DNA of 64,000 nucleotides from Glandiceps talaboti (taxonomy: Eukaryota; Hemichordata; Enteropneusta; Spengelidae), in the NCBI RefSeq assembly GCF_964340395.1, contig NC_135566.1:7051501-7115500 (forward strand). Reading direction: 5' to 3'. The translations under genes were made by a program, and so were the position numbers. Positions 13,224 to 24,300 of the stretch are shown piece after piece; position 1 is the stretch's first letter, and every line of letters begins with the position of its first letter. A model generated the notes under the pieces. The model ran no database searches. It was not told where the DNA came from and worked only from the letters and a program-made list of their open reading frames with translations.

Positions 13224-13880
13224 AGGATAATATTGCTACATTTTATCATCTGGCTCAACAAAAGTTTACTGACATTGCTACATTTTGTCATCTGACTCAA
13301 CAATAGTTTACTAACATTGCTGCATTTTATTGTCTGGCTCAACAAAAGTTTACTGGCATTGCTACATTTTATCGTCTGGTTCATCAAAAGTTTACTAACA
13401 TTGTTACATTTTATCATCTAGCTCATCAAAAGTTTACTGGCATTGCTACATTTTATCATCTGGCTCAACAAAAGTTTACTGACATTGTTACATTTTATCA
13501 TCTAGCTCATCAAAAGTTTACTGGCATTGTTACATTTTATCATCTGGCTCAACAAAAGTTTACTGACATTCCTACATTTTATCATCTGACTCTCAGAAGT
13601 TTACTACCATTGCTACATTTTATCATCTGACTCTCAGAAGTTTACTACCATTGCTACATTTTATCGTCTGACTCTCAAAAGTTTACTGACATTTCTACAT
13701 TTTATCATCTGACTCAACAAAAGTTTACTAACATTGCTGCATTTTATCGTCTGGCTTAACAAAAGTCTACCAATATTGCTACATTTTATCATCTGGGTCA
13801 ACAAAGGTTTACTAACATTGCTGCATTTTATCATCTGGCTCAACAAAAGTCTACCAACATTGCCATATTTCAATGTTTGA
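13224..13880. repeat. 42-bp minisatellite, about 15 copies
   Basis: The unit includes CTACATTTTATCATCTGGCT followed by CAACAAAAGTTTACTGACAT. Copies differ by point changes and a few small deletions (two copies read CTCTCAGAAG). The period is 14 codons, so the reverse strand shows a repetitive open frame (IKCSNVSKLLLSQ), which is an artefact of the period. Confidence 0.9.
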
Positions 13881-14760
13881 TTTGCCATGTTTTGTCAAGT
13901 GTGGTGACATTCTGATTGAGGTCTACTAGCTTCAATTGTAAATGACAAAATAAGATGTAACTTTCTGATCTTAAATCAGTTGAGTTCAGCACTTTGTCAG
14001 ACTTCAGTCCACAACATATTAGCAAACTGAACAAACATTTTGATGTATCAGGAGCCATTCAGCTGCATTTTTCTACAAAAATATTCCCTACCCAGATATG
14101 AATTGTATAAATGCTAATATATTCAGACGTTTTTTATTTAATATAAAAAATTTTATGCCTGTCAGTATGGTTTGAATTTTGTCGTTTTTCTCATTTTTGT
14201 ACAAAATGCTGTCACTAAGAATTTGAATTTGTGTGTTGCCATATGTGTGACATATTAAGGTTATTCTAAAATCTAAATTTCTGCCTTTATGAGCAAAATT
14301 AAGTTAAAACAATCATATATAAAATGAAATATGTATGCTATCCTTGTTGGTAAACATATTACAGTAATTTAATTTCGCATCAAGGGAGATATTAAATGAA
14401 GTACAAGTATGTATGGTTTCTATTCACTTCATAGAAATATTTATTTGTGTTGATATGTTTTGTTCTGTTCCAGTTGAATATAACATCATTAAAACAACCT
14501 TTCAACCATGATTGTTGTTATATTTCCTTTTTAAAAAAAAATATAAAATACACCGTGATAAGACTTTGTCTGTGTGCATATATTTACATCCTTTTTTTAC
14601 CAGGGGATTATTTCTTTGTACACAAAAATTGGATTGAAATTAAACATCTTGAAAATAACATTCTCAAAATGAAGTCATGATTGTGCGAAAAGAAAGTCTT
14701 ACAGAGTGCACAGTCCTCACATGTTTGGCACTAAATACATGGACTGTAATAAAACTAATT
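13881..14760. other. Intergenic AT-rich stretch
   Basis: I see no coding exon, RNA gene or well-defined repeat here. Confidence 0.5.
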
Positions 14761-15170
14761 TTGCATCTACATTCAGAACATGTTATAGAGTCTAAACAGA
14801 TTGTCATGACGTCGAACGATCTGCTATATAATCCCATTTTCTTGAAATGGAAATTCATCTGTGTTGGTAAATCATAGTATCAATTTGAATTTTTGTTCCA
14901 AACATAAACTTGAAAATTGTACCTGAAATTTTCAACTGCATGCTTCAGTCTCTGTCAATGGGTCACATGTCCATCATAGGTCATGTGTGCTGAAAAGTGG
15001 GTCAATCTGTTGACGAAGACTGAAGTGTGCAGTCGAAAATTTCAGGTACAATTTTCAAGTTTATGTTTTGAATATAAGTTCAATTTGATACTAACAATCC
15101 TATTTTCTGTTCAAAGACAATAACTTGGCTTGAGTATGGTATTATCTTTTAACAAATTGCTGTATGGAAA
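14761..15170 (+). repeat. Dispersed repeat copy interrupted by a palindromic insertion
   Basis: Flanking pieces (TGTCATGACGTCGAACGA before, CTGTTCAAAGACAATAACTT after) match a copy at 43200-43490 and, reverse-complemented, one at 63309-63655. In those two copies the flanks are contiguous. Here about 260 bp intervenes (14835-15095). Confidence 0.75.
14835..15095. mobile_element. Palindromic MITE-like insertion with AATCC flanks
   Basis: Most of this insert (14876-15092) is a near-perfect palindrome. Arms begin AGTATCAATTTGAA and AGTATCAAATTGAA (reverse-complemented) and continue through ACTTGAAAATTGTACCTGAA. AATCC stands on both sides (14830-14834 and 15096-15100), while uninterrupted copies of the host repeat have it once. 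No coding capacity is visible, so it is non-autonomous. Confidence 0.75.
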
Positions 15171-15824
15171 GAAAAATTAGCTTTTTCATACAAGTAGTTT
15201 ATCATTTGTTGAATTTCTGAGATTCCAAATCAATTTACTAAGAAATTGATTAATTAATGATGAAATGAACCATAAATATCCCTAATGTTGATTGTTGTGG
15301 GTATATTACTCTCAATGGACAGTATAGCATACTGCAAGCTGACTGTGTTTGCCATAACAGCTGTTACCAGGACTACTCCATTTACGATGATTTCTATCTG
15401 TGATTCATATTATGCAAACACATGGTATGCATTCAGCAATGTGTGTGTGTGTGTGTTCGAATGTTCAAAGATAGCAAATTTATTTCACATCAGCTTTACC
15501 AAAGCACTCATTCAATGTCGGAGAACAGTACAGGTAACTGAGCTAAGTGTGGAAACTATTGTCCAAATTTTGGACTGTAAATGTGTACTAGTATTTATTG
15601 TACTGGGCTATAAATCATGATGCTTGTTTGGCTTCAAAATGATCCAACACCCATGTGTCTCACTATCAACTCTATAAACTACAAAACAAAATGCTGACAT
15701 ACATTAATATATCTGATGAGATTCAAACAAAGAACAATAACTGCATTTGCATGTGGATATATTTTTTTCTCGGATTTCATATTTTGTATTTCTGTGATAC
15801 CATGACATATGGATGTAGATAAAC

Positions 15825-18800
15825 ATGGCCGCCACTATCACCATCCATAGACTGTTTTCACTCTCTATCTTCTTAACATCACTGGTGACCATAATCTTTA
15901 TTTACCAAATCAATGTGAAGAATGCCACACTTTCATCAGTTTCTGTAAGTATCCTTTTGGTTTTGAAATTAATTTGCAACATTTACCATTCCTTCACTGT
16001 TATACATTAATTCTTGCTATAGCTATAATTTTACAGTGGTTGAAACGACAAGAAAATTTGATTTGGTGTGTTCTTGTTTATCATTAACAGAGATCTTAAT
16101 ATCTGGGATGACACTGAAAAGAATAGTAGTTAGATTCATACTATGGTCCAATAGGAATCTATGTAAACCAATACTTTATAAAGTGTGCATGCATGTGTGT
16201 GTGTGATTCTCTCTTGCATCAGATTCCCTAGGAGGTGTATAAAACATAAATGCTGTCGGTCAGTACCAGTAAAGTGTAAATCGTGGTGTGTTTTTTAAAA
16301 CATGTTTATTCTATCACAATTACCTCACACAGGTGTCAGCTTTACAGGATTATAATTACCCTAATATTGACATCATGTTGTCAACTACATTAATGAATGG
16401 AATCACACAGACAAACTCAGCTGAGGAAGTGAAACTGAAAAATTCTACATATACCGAGTTATCAACTTCAGTTTATGGCATACAGAGAACAAACGTACAC
16501 CAGAGTAACAAAGCTGTGACACATCCAAATCACCAAACACGATATCTAATGGTAGCCTTCTTAAATCCACACTCTGGTCCACAAAATGAATACCGCCGTT
16601 TGAGAGCTGGCGTCGGTCTCGCTGTAGTACAGAACCGCACTCTAGTAACGTACCCTTTCAAGAACCATGCAACACAAACTAACTCGGCTGAAATCAGACC
16701 GTTCCATGAAACCTTTGATGTGGATAAGCTTGGACAACTACTACCACTTGCATCAACAGAAGCATTCTATACAGATTGTGTGGATGCAATAACCGTGTAT
16801 AACGATCACTCATTGCTAAATATATCTTCTCTTATTAAAACTGATCTTGGACTTGAGTTTCCAGAAGAGAATCTGAAGTTAGTTAATCATCTCTGTAAAC
16901 CTAAAGAAGAGTGTCTAGAAAGTGTAAATAACGCTAGATGTTTAATTATTGTGGATACACTTGACTTTCTACGATGGAATTCTATCTCTCTCTTGGATAA
17001 ATTGTTAGATGTAGATACACATCTCATTAGAGCTCCCTTCATCCGGGAAATTGTAGATGTAGCCATGGAAACAATCTGTCATGGTGAACCATTTATGACA
17101 TTTCACTGGCGGAACAAAACTGGAGAAATGTGAGTAACATTTGTCAGTCTTGCTGCACAGTACAATATTTTCAACATTTTATTAAAGGGGAACGTCACAC
17201 CAGGAAATAAAGCAAACTTTGGTTCTGATGAGTAATTTCAGAGTCTTACCTCACTTAATACATTACATTACCTTCAAATAAACAATCATGAATATTCATT
17301 TTTCATTATGATGCATGTCTGCTGACTCCAATGAAAGAATGTGTGGCCATGGCAAGGACCTCAACTGAACAATGAATGAGTTTCCACTAGGTGTATTTTG
17401 ATGATCACACACAATGTATGTGATGTACAATAATGAAGTGAGTCTCCAGAACCCAAATTTATGAAAATGCCTTTATTTCTTGGTATGTCATTCCCCTCTT
17501 AAGTGTCACTTGGTAAATAACTTCATGATTCTGGCATAAATTTTCACTTGTCAATTTTTCTCTCCATTTGCCGTTAGCTGTGCATCTCAGCAGAAGTTTG
17601 ATGGTTTTTGTAATCCACACATTCTAAGTCTAACTGGCTATGGTAGAGAGATTTCACAAGCTCTCAGAAAACTGATGAAGGCACGGAATGTATCCTGTAT
17701 GTACATGGCCTACCCACCATACTCCAAGGTATACTTGTATACATATTAATCCATCCGGTTCGGTATCATTACTCGGTCTTGTTTATGCTAATTATAAATT
17801 CAAATTACATTTTTTTTTTTGTTGAATGCATGGTATGGTCTTTGTTTTTATAGAGTATTCACAAAAATGTACTTAGAAAACAATGAAATTATCACCAGTG
17901 GTATAAATTTTCACCTCTGCTGGATATTAAAACTGAAAATAATGAAATTTATAGACAGAGACAGACAGACATCCTACATATGTACCAGTAATCACTTGTA
18001 TCATTACTGCATACTATTGCTGTTTGTGTTGCAGTGCAATACTGAAGACATTATTGCATACAGGTATGCAAATCAAGTGGCAAGTGTTGCATAGTTATAT
18101 TGTTATGAAACTTGTTGTTTTTGGATAAAAATGTGCAAGAACAAAACCTCATATGAGAGTGCCAGTGTTGGATACTGGGTTTATTAGTAATAATTCAGTA
18201 CTTAAATGGCTTGAATCTGACTAGCTTTGCACAATGAACGAGCTTTTCTGATAAGTTTTCTCATACTGGGGGTATTTGCATTCACGCTTGTGGTGTTTTC
18301 TGTTGCACTTTCACTTGCTTTGCTTGTCAAAGTATGGTAGCAGAGAACCCTACAAGCACTTGTATAAATGTCTCAAGTATACCACACTTGCACTAGTGTC
18401 ATGTGGTTCTGGTATAATGTATTTTTTATCACATTCCAAACAGATGATGTACAACATTCTAAGCCAACATCTTCCACATATATTTACAAAGGATGACATA
18501 TTCAAACATGTTCCAAAATTCGGTGTTTACAAAGACGACAATTATATGGTGTCTTTAGTAGAACAGGAAATAGCCATTCGTAAGTATGCCTGGTTTATTC
18601 CTTGTATGTCATGACTCAGGAATGATCTCTTTGATGAATAAATAATTAAAGTGGAACATCATACATTTTCATAAACTTGAAGTTCTGGAGAGTAATTTCA
18701 AGATTTACATCGCATATATGTAAATTGCCAAGAACACCAAACTGAAGTTCCTTGTTCAATGTAGGTCCTTGCCATGGACACAATTGATCCCTTGGGAGTC

Positions 18801-19055
18801 AGTATGTACGCAATAGCAGGACATGAATATTCATGACTCCTAAGTGCTTATTACTTTCGAATGAAATATGAATATACATGAGCCCTATATTTGAGTCCTA
18901 TTCTTCTGTATTTAGGTTCGCAGTATTTCCTGGGTAGCAGTGTATCCGGATGGTCAATTGTAGCACACTATGCCCGGAAATCAGCAGGGAAGGAAACTAT
19001 ATGGATACAGTCCTTAATTAGTGGTCCACAACCTGTCCATATCTTTACCAAATGA
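15825..19055 (+). CDS. Putative type II membrane O-fucosyltransferase-like protein
   Basis: Five exons (15825-15944, 16333-17129, 17578-17728, 18444-18579, 18916-19055) join in phase to give 447 codons. Residues about 9-28 (LFSLSIFLTSLVTIIFIYQI) form a single signal-anchor helix after a short N-terminus, as in Golgi/ER glycosyltransferases. The second exon carries GDP-fucose transferase-like features: a nucleotide-loop-like stretch (RLRAGVGLAVVQNRTLVTYP) and FMTFHWRNKTGEM, comparable with the substrate-binding H-x-R motif. The C-terminal DNYMVSLVEQEIAI then YFLGSSVSGWSIVAHYAR resembles the end of POFUT-type folds. NxS/T sites are frequent. It would add a sugar, probably fucose, to secreted or membrane proteins, but donor and acceptor are inferred. 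The start ATG follows AAC and precedes GCCGCC. Confidence 0.6.
17187..17502. mobile_element. TIR MITE, family A, in fucosyltransferase-like intron 2
   Basis: It starts GGGGAACGTCACACCAGGAA and ends with a matching inverted arm (CTTTATTTCTTGGTATGTCA then TTCCCCT). Internal ATGAATATTCAT and GGCCATGGCAAGGACC segments recur in copies at 18644-18900, 21533-21901 and 42895-43022. There is no open frame; it is non-autonomous. Confidence 0.8.
18260..18320. repeat. Dispersed repeat fragment (partner at 55246-55310)
   Basis: CTGGGGGTATTTGCATT followed by GCTTGTGGTGTTTTCTGTTG and CACTTTCACT recurs with a few changes at 55246-55310. Confidence 0.65.
18644..18900. mobile_element. Partial or diverged copy of MITE family A
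   Basis: It shares CATTTTCATAAACTTGAAGT, TTCTGGAGAGTAATTTCA, GTCCTTGCCATGGACAC and ATGAATATTCATGACTCCTA with the copies at 21533-21901 and 42895-43022. It ends just before the last coding exon of the fucosyltransferase-like gene. Confidence 0.7.
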
Positions 19056-20018
19056 AGATTAGGAATTGAACTTTCACCTATGAACTTTACATATGGAAAA
19101 TAGCTGATCTGTTTAGTTATTTGGGTCAAGCTAAACAAATGTCAGCAGATATATAATGGAAGTTGGTCTTGGCTCACAGAGAAGCACTAGGGTACCAATA
19201 CTATGAGATATGAAAAGAACAATGTCAAAATGTAGAATAATGACGGACTGCAAAAATGTATATTTGTAGTCATTCTAGGGAGTTTAGACTAGGGTGGAGG
19301 ATAGAACCTCATAGGATAGAACCCCTAACAGAAAGATGATTTACATCAGCAAGAACAGTGGACTGACTGTACAAAAAGATACATATTTGTATTACAGCTA
19401 GGGAGTTAGTAGGGATAGACTACTTAGCTTAGTGATATAGCAATGAAGTTTTACAGATTATCATGATTAGATCTACAACAGTTTTTTACACTTGCCCCAA
19501 TACAGAATGAAAGAACACTTGCAGTAAGTCAGGGGCACCATGTATTTCAGTTTTTCTATGGATTATTGAAAAGATATAAACCCACCAGGCATGTACAAGT
19601 AAATCAAACCTTAAGCTGGGGCTCCCAGTTTGAACAAAGCTTAACCCGGGACCAGTCTTAGTTCCAATGTAAATACTTGCTGTTAAAATCATTATTCTGG
19701 AACTAGGACCAGGTACAGGTCCCTGCAAACTGGGAGTACTGGTTAGAGCTACCCTTACACACATCTGATCACACAAACCCATTCCCTGAAGTTGTATACC
19801 TTTAATGTAAGCTGTCAATCTTATATCTACAAAGTAGTAGCAAATCTGGCAAACAGAGACAAAACATAGTTGTTTTCTGTACTTCATTTATTTCATGTAT
19901 CACGATCTCAAAACATTGAATATTTCACTGTTCCTTCTATTTCACTTTATACAAATGAATTCATTTTCAACTCAACCTGTCCACATAGTATATTTATTAT
20001 TATCTTACTGTTTCTTGT
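19056..20018. other. 3' UTR / downstream of the fucosyltransferase-like gene, with an imperfect inverted repeat
   Basis: Between the stop and the AATAAA at 20019 there is no coding sequence. An inverted repeat (about 19628-19740) has arms starting CTCCCAGTTTG, with GGACC and TAGTTCCA matches, around an AT-rich centre. It looks like a decayed small transposon. Confidence 0.55.
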
Positions 20019-20024
20019 AATAAA
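20019..20024 (+). terminator. Candidate poly(A) signal of the fucosyltransferase-like gene
   Basis: AATAAA lies about 960 bp after the stop codon. Which hexamer is used cannot be read from sequence. Confidence 0.35.
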
Positions 20025-20682
20025 CATATTACAAAAGCTACATTATTGAGGATATTTTTTATGAACCGTTTTATATTTTTTGGAAAAGAACTACTGTGTA
20101 TTATTGGGCAAACATTGTATATTAGCCTATCATTTTTTCAGGTGTTGTTCGTAAAAACTTGAAAGTACACAGCAATGACATAGCTCAGTAAACAGTGCCC
20201 TCACACTACTTGGTGCATAGTGCACACATCATAGAATGCAAAGAAAAGAATTTGTGTATAATCATCTGCAATGGCGAGATGGTAATTCTTCCATGCCATA
20301 AAATAGAATTTTGAAAACACGCAACAGATAGAATAGGAGTTCAGGATTGAAAGTTATTATCACAAGAGAAAGGCTTAATATACATCTCTCCAAGCCTCCC
20401 ACTGTCATTGGTTTGTGGTATTTGTATATACTAGAAGTGAACACAGACAAACCATTTCTTGTTGGCAAGTTGAGATGGATTTTTAAAAAGCTTGCTATCA
20501 ACTTGACATTCTACACTCCCTTGAACTTGAGATTTTTAATGTACTTGGGGAAAAAACAAGACTATTTCATTGCTGTGTATTGGGAGATAACATCTGTATG
20601 TGATTCAGAGTATCCTTCTGACAGATCACAGAATTGGCTAGGAAATGTGAAGAAACCACACTCTAGTTGAATCAATTGGGAT

Positions 20683-20688
20683 TTATTT
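20683..20688 (-). terminator. Candidate EIF3C poly(A) signal
   Basis: TTTATT on the plus strand gives AATAAA on the minus strand, about 690 bp past the EIF3C stop. EIF3C converges on the plus-strand gene ending near 20 kb. Confidence 0.35.
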
Positions 20689-20741
20689 ACTACTATGAAA
20701 TTTGACAAGTTTGTCTTGCATGCAATAATAAATTTATGTGA

Positions 20742-21045
20742 CGGGGCCGTCGATATCTAATTAGTCTGTTATATCGGACTAGAGTGGATGGTTGTCATTT
20801 GTCAGACACCACTCCTTAAAATATCCCGCTGCTATTTCATTCAGTATACAGAGTCAGGAAAAGGCATGGATGTCTGATGGTAACCGGAAAATTAAGGCTG
20901 TTGTTATATAGTTCATCTCACGGAATGCATTGGATGGTTAGTAACCTGGCAATCAATGCTGAGAAAAGAATACAAAATTGACATTATATCAATTTCATAC
21001 ACTTGTTCATAAACACAACCAGACAATGTCAATATCGACGGCCCC
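20742..21045. mobile_element. About 304-bp element with perfect 14-bp TIRs
   Basis: GGGGCCGTCGATAT at the left end and its exact reverse complement at the right end bound a 304-bp non-coding segment. It lies in the EIF3C 3' UTR region. No target-site duplication was convincingly seen. Confidence 0.75.
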
Positions 21046-21377
21046 ACAAACAAGATAAGACGTGAAACAACCTAATGGGAAATACTACGCCTGTTACACT
21101 GCTGTCATACTCCATGCTACTTAACAAAGTAAACTGACATTCATTTTGAATACTTGAATCTGGTCTCATCAAGTGGTAAAAGTCAGACTTTCGTAGACGA
21201 TTTGCATCAAAGTTTATATACTCTTTTTGTAACTCCTGACAGTGGCAATTATTGCACCACACAAAACTTGCTTGGAAAGTTGTTGGTTTCCACATTGTAA
21301 ATGTGTTCCTACATGCAAACAGTGATGAAATGTACAGTGACAAATACTGGTAACGTTGGCGTTCTTCCGCTGGACAA

Positions 21378-24300
21378 CTACTCGTATTTCTTGTCATAAT
21401 ATCTGGGTTTCCTGTTTTGACGATCACGACGCACTGTGTGGACAAAAACAAACAGATACAAGTTAAAACTATAATACTCTGTACTTATCAAATTGATCAC
21501 AAGTGTGAAAGAGAGAAGTTGATACGCAGTAATGGGGAACACCACTCCAGGAAATAGACACATTTTTATACATTATGGGTCATGGAGAGTCATTTAGCTG
21601 TGGGATTCATGGGAGTCAGCAGAAATAATATATTCATGGTTGCACAATAAATATTCATGACTCCTGAGTACCTATACCCTAACAGTGTAAAACATCTCTC
21701 ATGAATATTCATTGTGCAATCATGAATATATTATATCTGCTGACTTCCATCATGCAATGGAAAATGCCCTATTAGTTTTTACAACTTGATGTTTTTCTAA
21801 AATTTGCAAGTAATTGTAGTATGATCATTTAAAATCATGTAATCACTCTCCAGAACCCATAGTTTATGAAAATGTCTTTATTTCCTGGAGTGGCGCTCCC
21901 CTTTCATTCAGTTAGCAAGATTCTCTTTTTAATTATAAACCTGCAGTCTTCAGCACTTAAAATATTGTCACCTACCAAAGTAAACAACAACCCCAATTTG
22001 CCAAAGATCAGTTTTGATCATAAATTTACGTTACATACAGTCTCCTGATGAACGCTTCCTGTGTTTGCTGTAACTTGAAGAAATTCAATTCTACATGATT
22101 TACTAGTACTACAAGAACTCACCATAGGGTTGCTGTTGCTGGTTTTGATTTTGTCTGAGGACATTTCCTGATTTCATCTCCATCAACCGTTCATTATTCT
22201 CCACTAAGGACTGCACTTTTTCTGACAATTGCAATGACATACTCTGTAGTCTGGTGGGTTCACATCGATGCATAACAACACAATGACTTGGTTCATCCCA
22301 TGAAGCCTGCCAAGAATGATAAAGTTTTATGTTTATGTTGATGTCAGTGTAGATTTTTGAACAATGTAACAAAGGTAACAAATATCTTGTAAATTCTGAG
22401 AGATGAATTTATGATATGAAAATCATACTCTAAACCACTCCATTTTCTGCAAATGGTATCATGGAAAGGTGGGTGTGGTGGAATCTTCCATCTCCTTACA
22501 TCATTCTAATCCTTCCTATACAGGAGTTGGCACTAAAAGACCACATATTAACTGTTACAATCCCATAACGTATCAGTACAAGACATTGTATACGTACCAT
22601 GAGTTCTTCATTGATAATCATCTTACTAACAATACTATGTACTACAGACTGTTCTACTTCAAACATCTCAGACAAAGTTACCAAGCTGTAAGAAAGAAAC
22701 AGATGTCAAACATCTCAAAGTTACCAAGCACACGTGTCAAACCACCTCAAAGTTGCAAGAAAGTTGTTGAATGGTAAGAAACAGAACATGAAGTCTCAAC
22801 TTTCCAACAAGGAAGCTATATAGAACAGGGAAATACACAAATAATGGATGAAATATTAGTCAGTCAGTCAGTCATGTATATAAGAATGGCAACTCATACA
22901 ACACCATCATAACTTACCTTAAGGACTCATATACACTACCATAGGTAAATAGATAAGTACGAAGACTTTCTTCCTGTATTTTCCTGCAAGATGAATGGCA
23001 ATTCATTACATGTTACAACAAGGGAATGAATGAACTTACAAGACTTGTTATGTAGTACTAGAATTGATATGGTTTTATACAGTGACTATATCCACTTTAT
23101 AACAACTATGGTCAATATTGTTCAAATCTGAAAAGGTCATAAAACTAAAGGAACTGCATACGCCTAGTATGGTATTTCACATTTGTGCCAAGTTTAAATA
23201 ACATGTCCAGTACATGTCAGAGATGCATGTGTGAATTAATCGCCAGATGAAACCCAACATAGAAGCCCCCTTGGCCTTTACATTTTTGGGAGCTAACAAT
23301 CCACATAACAAAATCAAAATTGTTTTGCTCCTCACCTTACAATGAGTTTCTTGACAATTTCACTTTCAGGGAAAAGATTCCAGACTTTTCCATTCATTTT
23401 GCTATTGATCAGGAAATTGCGACAGGCTTTCCAGTTGCCATTCTTCATGGCTTTGGATGCAGCGACAACATGCTCTCTCATACTTTCTGGCGGGCCAAGA
23501 AGTGGCTGTCGTTCACTCAGTCTTAACTGATGATGGAAGCTCTTACTAATCATACGACGACGGGTATCAAATTCATGAGCTGCAAAAAAAAAATGAACAT
23601 TTTATATAACATTTATAATGAGGTAAAAACTATTAACACAGAAGTGGAAATATTCCTGAAGGCTACTGTCTTTTGAATAAGTCCTTTATTGCACTACATT
23701 TGCTATATTTGGATAGATGGTGGATGGCTAGATGGGGAGTGAGTGGACTCACAGTTAATCCTCCAGCAAGGGCATGAGTGGTAAGGATGGGGATATAGAG
23801 AATTGGGAATGAATAGGGAAGAAGAGTTGGATGGACAGCAGGGACATAGATGGAAAGGATGGAGGGGGAAAGAGGCAAGTTGAACTTACCAGCCATGTAA
23901 GGTATCTCCAACAACATAGCTGACACCAAATACACACATTCTAATAACTCTAGATTGATGTGCATATGGAATGGCATCTGTCTCCTTTTTTCTAACTTCT
24001 CTTGTTCAGCATTTCTATCAGCCATCGATCTCATCAGAAGACCCTGAAACCACAATTATAAACATGTATTTATACTTCCTAGATCACCAACTGTTCTCCC
24101 CAGGTGATTTTAGCATAGTGGGCTCAACCCAATTCCACTGAAACCCCCCCCCCCCCACACACCGGATATGATCTGACTAGACCCTTCATAACCTACCCAT
24201 AGGTCACAAAAAGGCCAACAAAACAGCCAGATGGTGACTGACCCTTTTTTACCAAGTCAACCCAATCTGATAATTAATGCCCCAGTGTTTGATCTAATCA

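Noticed and set aside
13121-13888. Repetitive minus-strand open frames
   Set aside because: They come from the 42-bp minisatellite; there are no splice signals or conservation to support a gene.
19486-19887. 133-codon minus-strand open frame
   Set aside because: It spans an imperfect inverted repeat in the 3' region of the plus-strand gene, has no splice context and shows no family resemblance.
21029-21451. 140-codon minus-strand open frame
   Set aside because: It overlaps the EIF3C terminal exon in another frame and then runs through its 3' UTR. The in-phase frame, ending [10 protein letters not shown], is the supported one.
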